Positions 51,621-61,600 of a stretch of DNA of 64,000 bases are shown one piece after another. Location of the stretch: positions 67,592,355-67,656,354 of the forward strand of contig NC_016131.3 of assembly GCF_000005505.3 (NCBI RefSeq), in the 5' to 3' direction. The stretch comes from Brachypodium distachyon. Lineage: Eukaryota; Streptophyta; Magnoliopsida; Poales; Poaceae. Both the position numbers and the translations under genes were made by a program. The notes beneath the pieces are model-generated. The model was given only the letters and a program-made list of their open reading frames with translations. It searched no databases and was not told the DNA's origin. Positions within the stretch are counted from its first letter, which is position 1; each line of letters opens with the position of its first letter.

Positions 51621-52606
51621 AAGAATCGCATGTGGAAGATGTGGAAGACGTGCTCTTCCCATTGCTGCTGCATACTGTTGGTGCTATACATGGTGAGTGA
51701 TTGTATTATCCAAACGAAATAAAAGATGCTTTGAGTGTTTTGAGTGTTTTTTCCTGTAAGTTTATCTTCCCTGTCTCTTTCTTGTTTTTTGTTCCTATCC
51801 TTGGTTTCCTCTTCATGTGTATGAAAAGCTAGTGTATCATATAGCCTTCTGATTTCTCAGTATGTGGTAAATATACAGTTACTTTTTTCTTCATAGTTTA
51901 CTTCTAGAGAAAATTGCTCAAAATCCGATATTCAGGGCACACATGACAACTTACCACTTGCCACATGCTTTGAAGATTTTTTTTCAAGACCACCATTTTT
52001 GTGCTAAAGTCATAAAGTGAAGTGGTGATCTGATCTCTGCACGGCTCTCCCAATCCAGGAGACTGGAAGAGAACGATAGCTGCCTGCGCTATCCAAGGCA
52101 TGCTGACCCTGTGAATTTCAAGCCTTTGCTAATGTGTAGAGTAGGTAGTAACACGAGTGCACGACACAGAAACTAGAATTAATGGCATAAAGGCAATGTC
52201 AGTAAGCTTGTTTGGTACCCCTCGTTACGTTTCACTTCGTAAAAATGAACGAAATTTTTAGTAACATTTCATTTGGTTGAATTTGAATTTTGGATTCAAG
52301 AGTCATGTTTGCATGTCACATGGATTTGTAGAGACAATTCTAGAGAGATGATGACTTTTAGAGTTGGTTCTGGAATCCAAAATGAATTCCAGAATTTTAT
52401 ACCCAACTGATGGGTGCCAAACAAGCTGTAAACGGAATCGAGAGGTGAGGGTTCAAAATAATTAGTTTCAGAGCTCAAAGTTATAATGTTGTAAAGTGAA
52501 CTTCTGCAAGAGTTGAGGGTTGGAAACTGGACCTTTTCCTATGATCCTATCTACAGACGAGGAGTTGATAAACCATCAGCCTATAATCTGTTTTACAAAA
52601 AATGTT
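51621..52606. other. Convergent 3' regions
   Basis: The space between two tail-to-tail genes holds their 3' UTRs and one MITE (52205-52427, listed separately). No additional gene seen. Confidence 0.6.
52205..52427. mobile_element. Unclassified MITE with AGCTTGTTTGG termini (223 bp)
   Basis: Termini AGCTTGTTTGGTACCC and GGGTGCCAAACAAGCT are inverted with one mismatch. GTA occurs immediately outside both ends, compatible with a 3-bp target duplication (PIF/Harbinger- or CACTA-like size). Inner GGATTC/GAATCC words form a weaker inverted repeat. Confidence 0.75.
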
Positions 52607-54519
52607 TCACCCTTGGAATTGCAAAACAGCAAGATACAATGTTGACTCATCAACGAACTCCACTATTTCGTACTTGCTCCCAGCAGCAGCCTTCTCCAGA
52701 GAAGACCTACTAGGCAAGTCAGAGGATGCAACGTCTGGATGCTCCCTGCGGTGTTCCTCCAGGTTCTGTCTCCCTTGATCCAAGAAGATGATAACTCTTG
52801 CACCTAGGTCAAATGAAAAGCAATGGCTCGAATTATAAAACTGATAATAAAAGGAGGTTTGCGTACTAACACGGCAAAACACTAAAACCTCGAGGTTTCA
52901 AAACTGAGTTGTTTCGTTCATGACCTGAACAAACTGCAGTACCCTGACAAATTCCTGAAATTTGCCTGAACTAGAGGTGTGGCAACGCTTGATGAGTTTT
53001 GACTATTGACAACCTTGATGGTGTCTTATCCGAATAATAAAAGCTTTTGGACAAGTCTTGCTAACCTAACCTTGTGTGAGGCTGAGTCATTAGAGATGAG
53101 TGGGCAAATCTATATGAGACAACTAGATACTAACTAAACTTATAAGATAGTCTGGTCGAATTCTCAGATGCAAAAGAAAATATGAACATGATACCATCCA
53201 AATACTACAAAGAACCTGGGGAAAACTCAATTTTGCCCTGGTTTCCAACAAGGACTCTAGGTTGCCTTTGCAGCACAATATTAGGCAAATGAGTGTTGGT
53301 AACGACTTTAGCTAGTAAGTACTAGTATGAATCAATGAAGCGGGAATGAGCACCATCAATAAACCACATATAAATCTACTCCTAGGCGACTAGCCCAATG
53401 GCTCGAGGAACTAAAATAACCACAGCACACTCCCCTTCTAGAAAAAGAACGTAGTGCTTGGATATTAGTTACAGTACAATTTAAGAGTCAATGTGCTGTT
53501 CTATATGCCTGTTGCAATTTAATTCCTTCAATATACTCCGTAGTTCCAAGCAAATTAAATCAACAAACATAGAGGATTAGAGAGTATCTGCCAAATCAAG
53601 TTTGCCCAAGTATTTCAATTATATATATGGCAGAGCAACAGGATATCTAGCAACATTGATCTAACAGGCCAATCTGGCCATTCAAACCCATTAATGTCCA
53701 CAAAATAGTGTGCCTTCTAACATTCTAAGGATAAGACCACCTCAAAAGCAGTACTGAACAGCTATTAGAATACTGAACACGTCAGTAAGGTCTCAGAAAC
53801 ATCCATCTAGCCATCTAGGCATACTTAATAGAAGGAAATGCATAAGTCTAAACCAATCAGTGAATGCCATTGATCAACTCAAGATTCAGAAACAACAGAC
53901 AGGAAGTTGGAAACGAGGATAAGGTGGCATTTCATAGAAGTCACTCACCTTTGGAGCACCTCTTCACGAGCGACTTGAGCAGCGCCGCGGCCGAGACCCC
54001 AATCCCCGGGAAGTAGCACACAAACACCGCGTCGAACGCGTCGAACCTCTCCGGCACGGCCTCCACCACGCCGCCTCCCCGGCCCCCGCCCCCTCCTTCC
54101 AAATGGAAGCACCTCACCTCGTCGTGCTCCTCCTTGATGCCGCCCAGCACGTACAGGGACTCGTGCGCGGCGACCAGGAGCTCGCAGGGGGACTCGGCCA
54201 GGAGGGCATCCACGAAGGACGGCGTGGGCGTCACGGCCAGCACCCGCGACGCCGGCGAGAGCGCCCCCGCGGCGAGCGCGCGGGGGAGCTGGGACCCCGA
54301 GGCGTTTAGGAAGGACCAGTCCCTCTCTACGATGTCGTCTATGGCGACGCCGTCGGGGACGGCGGCAAGGGGTGCGGCGCAGGAGAGTGCAGGCGCGAGG
54401 CCAAGGCGCAGGGGTTTAGGAAATTTGAGGTCATGGTGTCGCGGTTGGAATTGGGGTTGGGGAGTTGGGCGGAAGAGATGGGAGAAAGCGAGGGAGAGGG
54501 AAGTGGAGGTGATGGCCAT
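52607..54519 (-). CDS. Predicted plastid protein, function not established (255 aa)
   Basis: Two minus-strand exons, 54519-53949 and 52803-52607, join in phase (AAAG|GT...AG|GT) with a 1.1-kb intron. Residues 1-45 are rich in Ser/Pro/Arg and low in acidic residues, like a chloroplast transit peptide. The mature part has an acidic start (DGVAIDDIVERDWSFLN), SRVLAVTPTPSFVDALL, FDAVFVCYFPGIGVSAAALL with SLVKRC, and the second-exon motif GARVIIFLDQGR, ending ESTLYLAVLQFQG. The alternation of beta strands and helices resembles a Rossmann-like or methyltransferase-type fold, but there is no clear SAM-binding glycine motif. I recall homologues across green plants without a name. A Gly-rich insertion (about 145-154) is low complexity. 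It is convergent with the gene at 44.9-51.6 kb. Confidence 0.85.
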
Positions 54520-55225
54520 GGCGGGTGATGGCCGGAGGATGGATGGAAGTGTCAGGTTTTGTGGCAGCGTTGCAGACGAGGAGGTCGTCGGCCGTGCAGC
54601 TGCAGCGGCTAACGGAGTAGCGGGCGTAGGAGATTAGGAGTGGAGTAGCCGGGTAGGCTCGAGTATTTTGTGGGCCAGGATTCTCTAATCACGGCCTGCC
54701 GGCTCCATGGGCCTCCGGATAGTACCCTGGAGCTCACCCAAGCCTGTGTGGCTGTGTCCTCATTCAAAAATTGTACGAGTGGTAATTGTTTTCTACTCCT
54801 TCACACGTCCGGTAACCTTTTCTAAAAAAAAACGTCCGGTATTTTTTTTAGGCTTCTCTCGTACAATACTTTTAGTATCTGAACTCAACTCAAGTACTAA
54901 CACACGCTGCACGCACACCATATTCACACATCCTACCCCTAGTGCGTAAGAATACCTACAACCTATTACACGCACGCACAATAGATTCTCAGAGCCACCG
55001 GACTCAATCGGCAACGGGTACGTTGCTTTACCACTAAGGAGCAAGTGCGCGTGTAGAGGCGGAACAACAAGAGAGATTAAATCCCTGTTGAGAAACGCAG
55101 TTCGCTTCAACGGGGGATCGAACCCGCGCTAGCTGCCTGCACAACCGCAAGGCAAGCCAACAAAAGAGTAAATTACAAAAACCATCACGTTGGTGGCTAA
55201 GGTTGCAGTTTGGTACCAGTCTATG
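54520..55225. other. Upstream flank of the plastid-protein gene
   Basis: Nothing recognisable as a gene. A TCTAAAAAAAAACGTCCGGT and a related CGTCCGGTATTTTTTTTAGGC lie near 54820-54850. Confidence 0.45.
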
Positions 55226-56010
55226 TTTTTTTAGAATAAATTCACAGAACCACAGGTTTTGAGGCAGTCTTCTCACCGAGCCTACACTTCCACTAATTTG
55301 TCCACAAAACCATATGTTTTGTGTCAAATTGTCTCAACTCGTCCAAAATGAACGCTTACGCGATTTTGACAGTATTTCTTACTTGTGGGTCCCGCATGTC
55401 TAGGTGCCACGTCTTTTTCATTGAACCCCTCGTTTTTTTTGTTTTTTTTTCCTCATCCACTTGTCTTCTTGTACGGTGGCATCTTCTCCCGGTTCCTCTG
55501 CAACCTCTCACTCCCGGTGAGCAAGGGAGTGTGGGCAGGTTTCGCAAAGGCAGGAAGGGACGGAGGAGTGTGGCAGTGAAAGAGCGAGCAGGGCATCAAG
55601 GCAGGCGGTGAGGGCGGGGCAGCAGAGCGTGCGGCGGTGGGGGCAGGCCATGGTGGAGCCGGAGGATGAGAAGCTCATGTGCACGATATATGCTGGACGC
55701 GGTGTTCCCGTCGGTGGGTAGGTTGGTGTCCACCATGGCGAAGCAGTTGGCTGCCGGAGTCATAGAAAAAGACGAGGTGATGAGGAAAAAAAAAAGAAAA
55801 AGGAAAGGGGTCTAATGCAAAAGACGTGACGCCTGACATGCGGGGCCCACATGTAAGAAATACTGCCAAAATCGCTTGAATCGTTATTTTGGGCGATGTA
55901 GGACAATTTGAAACAAACCCAGTGATTCTCTGGACAAATTAGCAAAAGTGGGGCTCGGTGAGAAGACTACCTCAAAACACGTGGTTCTGTGAAATTTACA
56001 CTTTTTGTAC
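55226..56010. mobile_element. Foldback element with about 220-bp inverted repeats
   Basis: The arms, about 55226-55450 and 55800-56010, are imperfect inverted copies. Shared words include TTCACAGAACCAC, TCTTCTCACCGAGCC, GCAGTATTTCTTAC(T/A)TGTGGG and GTCACGTCTTTT. The GC-rich centre (55560-55760) has no arm similarity and may be a captured genomic fragment. No ORF resembles a transposase. Long arms with a GC-rich insert are typical of Pack-MULE or foldback elements. Exact ends and target duplication could not be fixed by eye. Confidence 0.72.
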
Positions 56011-56680
56011 AAAAACCACCGAATAACACTAAGTGTCTGGTTGCTAGTGAATAACCCCGAAACTAACAGGTGGATCCACCTATCAGGCCAACGTGGCGTG
56101 CCAGGGGGCAACTAACTGAACCGAGTCGGCCATCTCTTTCCTTTCGGAAGGATCCTGCCTCTTTGTTCCGGTTTGTCTTGCACGAAGGAGGCTGACAGTT
56201 TGATGAGCATTACAAAATTGCATGAAGTTTTAGCGATGATGAAAGTGCATGAAAGGCAGCAAAATTGAAGGTAGTTGATAGTTCACCATTATAACTTAAA
56301 CACATTAACATTTAGGCAATCGAGAATGGTTCAGGTTTACAAGTTCAAACTGAGTTTTTTAAAAGAGAGGAAACAAGACGAGGAGTGCGTAGTGCGTCGC
56401 CGCTCGGTGGCTAGGAATGGAATAGTCAAGAGGGGCCGAGCGGGGACTAGGCCGCTCGGGCCTGGAGGCAATGAGGCCCTTGACTTGTGGTGAGTAGATT
56501 TTTTTAGTGACGTACGTCACTTTTACATATGGCACGCAGAATCCACATTTAAATATACGGATAGAAGGATAGAAGAGGGGTATCACAATACCATACACGT
56601 ACCCTTCATACAAGGTTTTTCCATTGATGCACCCATGGGTGTAAAACATCTTTAAAACGTCACCTTAGTTGGGCAAATAC
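56011..56680. other. Spacer between two DNA elements
   Basis: No gene or clear repeat recognised. Confidence 0.4.
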
Positions 56681-57271
56681 CATGGTTTTAAATAGCGCGT
56701 TATTTTCTCACTATAGCATATCTGAAGACTCGGCGCTACGTTTAATCAATTTTTCTCGCTATGCCGCTATTCTCGCTATTAGCATGCTAAATGGCGCTAA
56801 ATGCTATTTGCTATAACGTCGCTAGATATTTTAGTATCCAAAATCCAAATAGTACCACGTCATCCTAAAGACCAGGCTCAAAATCTCTCAGTCACAGTCT
56901 CTCAGACCTAACCGGCTCCACCACGAGAGCGGAGGTGGCAGATCCTCCAGCTCGTGACCGGCAGCAATGGAGGCGACTCCTTCCTCCACCTCGCAACAGG
57001 CCGCCTTTCCTCCAGCTTGCGACCAGTGACGACGCCTCCAATGCTTCAATTATGCCTCGTATCTTTGTTTATGTCATGGATTTGGTCTTGTAAATGCTTG
57101 GAGATTTTTTTTTCTAGTACGTTATTATGCTAAACTATATAATTTTGAGCTATAATTGATTTGTTTTTCAACGAAATGCTATTTGAAATAGCGCGCGATA
57201 GCACGTTATGGCGTCTATAGCATCTGGAGGAGACCGGCATTAAATGTCATAGCGCGCTATTTAAAACCCTG
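56681..57271. mobile_element. Non-autonomous hAT-type element (591 bp)
   Basis: Termini CATGGTTTTAAATAGCGCG and CGCGCTATTTAAAACCCTG are near-perfect inverted repeats. The 8-bp flanks GCAAATAC (56673-56680) and GCAAATGC (57272-57279) match at seven of eight positions, the size of a hAT target duplication. Subterminal CGCTAT/ATAGCG words are frequent. No transposase ORF. Confidence 0.87.
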
Positions 57272-57608
57272 GCAAATGCGCATTACATCCATGGTTCATT
57301 TTTCTCACGTTTACGAAGTTCCGTTACTAAATTTTCAGATTTCCAATTCTACAAAAAAAAGAATAATCTCGGACTCGGCAAGGAAACTGAAAACTTTGGT
57401 ACAGTCTATTTTCTTTGCCACAGTACGTTAATTGACATGGGTGAGTATACTATGAAAACATATATCTCAGGATGAATTATAAAATTAGAGTTGTAGATGG
57501 TGGTAGACTTTTCTATGAACTTTGTCAGATTTTTTTTTTGACTTAGGACAAAAATATGATTATTTATTTATTTAGGCAGGGCTATTTCCTTGGGCGGCTC
57601 CAACACCA

Positions 57609-57634
57609 CCCCCCCCCCCCCCCCCCCCCCCCCC
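57609..57634. repeat. Homopolymer of 26 C
   Basis: An uninterrupted C26 run preceded by CAACACCA. It could form i-motif/G-quadruplex structures, and its length may be inaccurate because such runs are hard to sequence. Confidence 0.9.
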
Positions 57635-58398
57635 GCATCATTCCATAATCCTCATATTTCAAACAACCATCGAGAGTTGCATGGAAAACCCGATATTCCG
57701 TATAAACTCAACGCAAATGGCAACAAAATTATGGGCAATGGTAGAGGAGGCTCCCAATCATCCAGCAACGCATGTCATATCCATAATTCTCACTGCGTTT
57801 TCAAAATTCAAAAACTCCCGTGGGATACGCCGATTTTTCCTCTCTCCCCAATCCCCAGACGCAGAAAGATGGCAGGAAATCGTTGCATTACAACGGCAAT
57901 AGAAAAAGCAAAGGAGAAAATCCCGGTGTTTTCCTGAAAACAGCCACCCGATCAGGGATCATCGCCTGCCTGCCTGTCTGTCCCTGCATGTGAGGCGAGG
58001 CGACGACTGCGACCAGAGAAAAGAGGAGACCCTTCCGCTCTCCAGCCCACCTGCCAGTCGATCCGACGGTCACCAGTACCAGTTCCTAGTCAAGTACACG
58101 CATTTCCAGGACCAAAGTTTGAAATATCCCGCTCTCGTAACTCCCGGCGCTGACCGGTGTTAGGTGTGGCCCGATGACACGGGGTCCCACCGCGAGACTT
58201 GCCGACGCTCTCCAGGGAAACTGATCAACGGGCTTCTGCGTGCGGCAGGGCCGGCCCAGATGGAAGCTACCAACGCGGGAGTGGTGCGGCACGTCTCCCT
58301 GGCACTTGGACCCCACACCACCCCCCCTTCCCTGCGGGAGAGGGGAGAGGAGAAGCGCAGCTTTGATGGATCCCCGAGGAGAGCCATTGCTATTCCAC

Positions 58399-58406
58399 AT
58401 TCCCGC
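58399..58406 (+). promoter_or_regulatory. Candidate E2F site upstream of the chromomethylase
   Basis: ATTCCCGC fits the degenerate plant E2F consensus WTTSSCSS and lies about 205 bp before the ATG. A single 8-bp degenerate match occurs often by chance in GC-rich DNA. It is noted because CMT3-class genes are reported E2F/DREAM targets. Confidence 0.35.
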
Positions 58407-58610
58407 CCGTTCGAGACCTCCTCTACCTTTTTCCCATCGCAAAGCATCCAAAGCGGCTCCCCTCAAGGCCTCAACCAACCACTCTCACCATCTGCGATCT
58501 GCAAAAGGATCAGCATCGTCCACCATACCTACACCCACCACACCAAAACCCTAGCACCTCGCATTCCAAACCCCCCGCTTGCATCTCCGACTCCCCACAA
58601 CTCCGCCCCC

Positions 58611-61600
58611 ATGTCCCCGGTGACGCCATCCGCGGCGGCCGCGACGAGGCGCTCCTCGCGCATGCTGTCCAAATCGGCCGCCGCAAAGGAGGCCAAGGCC
58701 GATGACGACGATGAGGAGGCCGTGCTCGAGCGCGAGATGCCGTGCGGCAAACGCCGGCGCAAAGCGGCGGGGAAGCCTGCTAGCCGTAAGAGAGCGGCCA
58801 AGCGCAAGCCCAAGGAGGAGATGAAGCTGCCTGAGGCGGTGGCGGACGCTCAGCAGGCGGTGGCCGCGGAGGCGGAGGGCGTGATGGAGGTGGACGATGC
58901 GGGTAGCGCGATCAACGACGACGACATGTGCGCGGAGGAGATGGAGATGCTGGAACAGGAGGAGGCGGCCGCCGCGCTGGAAGCAGACGAGGAGGCCAAG
59001 GGTGGAGGAGAGGAGTCTGCCGAGACGGCTGGCGCCAGGAAGAGGGTGGCGCGGCCGAGCACGGAGAGGAAGGTGGACGCCTCGGAGGACCACTTCGTGG
59101 GCGAGCCGGTGCCGGATCACGAGGCGAGGCAACGATGGCCGGAGAGGTACAGAACCAAGGTACGACGTCGATCTGCATCCGGGCACGTAGGCAGTAGCCA
59201 TGTTGTTTGATACGTTAAAGTTCAAAACTAAAACGCCTCCTTCTTTGTTTGCAGGATTCTGATTCACTCGTTGGGCGGTATGGCTTGTTGTACTGTTAAT
59301 ATAGTGTTCTAAAAGGAGCTCTTTTCTGGTGCTTTTAACATGTAAACCGAAATTGTTTCGGCAGGTCTGCTGGGGAGGAGGATATTAGTGCCCGGTGCCA
59401 CTACAGATCTGCCTGTGTGGATGATGCAATTTTTCATCTTGATGATGATGTCTATGTCAAGGTCAACCATGATTAGCTAGTTTGTGGACTTTTATTCAGT
59501 TGTATTTCCTGTTAATCGATTGCCATTTTCTTTCCTATAACATCGATCTGTAGTTCTGTATTTCCTGTTAATCGACTGCCATTTTATTTCCTATGGCATC
59601 TGTAGTTCTGTACGTAATTCTAGCGTAAGGAGATGATTAATGCAGCCTCTGTTGCCATTTCTGTTGTGCTAATTGTTGAAATACTGGGCTCCTCTTTTTC
59701 TCTGGTGTGCTGTTAATGTTCAAACATTCAATTTGTGGTCAATAAAAATATGTGCAATAAATTTTGTTTGATGATGGAGATTAAAGGTGTACATGTAAAT
59801 CAAACCTCAGTTAATTTAACTATTGAGTTATCAAGGTCTAGTTTACTTTAATTAAAATTTTGTCTGCTGGGGCCCTGGGCGGGTCCCTTTTGTAGCATAA
59901 CGTGCCAAGAGGCCTTCTAGATTACTCCAATATATTTGTTAGCCTTTCACGTGCTCTGAACTTACTCTTTAGTCTTGTGTTCTTTATTTACATCAAGGTC
60001 TTTTAAATAAATAAGTTGATTCTTTTTTGGACCATAAAACACTGTCTTTTTTTGTTATCTCTTCAATTCAAATGTTACATTTTACTGCTCTATAGTGCGT
60101 ATGAAACTGATCTCTGTTACTTGGAATTTTAATAATGTCTTGGATAATTTGCATATTTTTTTGTTCTAACTTTCTTCTGCCTCTGTTCAAGCTTGCTAAT
60201 CATGTTGTTATTTTGAGCGACTGCAGGCTGGCCCTGATGAAGAAAATTACATTGGACGTATTGCAGAGTTTTTTGAAGGGATAGACCGTGGATCATATTT
60301 CACCTGTCGTTGGTTTTTCCGTACAGCAGATACGGTATGTGTCAAGCATATGTTATTTTCTCTAAAGGAAATTGAACACGTGTAGTCTAATACATATTTG
60401 CAGGTCATCTCAAGGAAGTTGTTAATGGTTCATGATCATAAACATGACCATAAGCGTGTTTTCCTTTCAGAGGAAAAGAATGATAATATGATTGAGTCAA
60501 TAATCTCAAAAATTAACATCATTTATGTTGACCCAAATGTAAGTGTTCTATGCACTATTTCAAGCAGAAACAATGTGTACTGCATACAACATTGACATAT
60601 TTCTGCTGATCTTTCATCTTGTTATTTTACGAAACAACTTCAGATGACACCCAAAGGAAAAGCTCAGGTCATATCAACTTGTGATTTTTATTATGACATG
60701 TCTTACTCTGTTGACTATTCCACATTTGCAAATATGCCATCAGGTAATTGCTTCTAGAATTCCTCTTTCTATTGCAATCATCATAGTTGCACTGTTTAGT
60801 TTGTCTTTTGTTTCCTGCATGCCACTTGTATCAAAATTTATACAATAGAGTAGACTTGGATGGTTTACATTGAACTTGTATTAAAATGGCACAATACAGT
60901 AGACTCATTTTAATACATTTTGGATGTACACGTACTTTTGCCGGACTCATCAATATTGTTTACCATGATATTTCTTGACATGTTCCCTCACAAGTTAACT
61001 ATTCTGTTGTAGAAAATGATGGTGCATCAGGCAGTGAAGCAACATCAAATATTTCTTGTGACGATGACAACTCTTCCAAGGAAAATCCAGTGGCTGACCT
61101 TGCAGCAGCATCTGATGCACAAATGGAAACAGCAAAGCTGCTGGATCTTTACTCTGGATGTGGTGCAATGTCAACTGGGCTTTGCCTGGGTGCTGCATTG
61201 TCTGGTGTAAAATTGAATACTGTATGTTTTCTGCTTAAATTTTTTTTAGGACTTAGCTAACCCTGAAGATACTTTAGTTGGCAATCTCAATATTATTTTC
61301 TTGTGCAGCGATGGGCTGTGGATATGAACACATATGCTTGCAACAGTCTAAAGCATAACCACCCATCCACGCAGGTAGTACTTTCCACCGGCAAACTGCC
61401 ACTGAATGGCCTTCCCTGTTTCATTAAACAGACAAAATGACTTGTACAGTTTTACCTCTAATTTGTAGGTACGAAATGAGAAGGCTGAGGATTTCCTTTC
61501 CCTCCTTCGGCAGTGGGAAGCACTTTGTGAGAAATATGTCAGTGTCACCCACAAAAACAACTCTTTGGGCTCTGCTCTAGCTCAGACTTCAATGGATGCT

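Larger units (their letters stand above)
57272..58610. other. Upstream region of the chromomethylase gene
   Basis: Contains a run of 26 C (57609-57634), a short ORF-like stretch at 57590-57940 that I do not recognise, and the GC-rich presumed promoter and leader from about 58100. An E2F-like ATTCCCGC lies at 58399-58406. No clear TATA box. Confidence 0.5.

Noticed and set aside
57590..57937. ORFs around the poly-C run
   Set aside because: Two overlapping frames with no known domain and no splice or promoter context. A relic of a transposon protein cannot be excluded, but it is not supportable as a gene.
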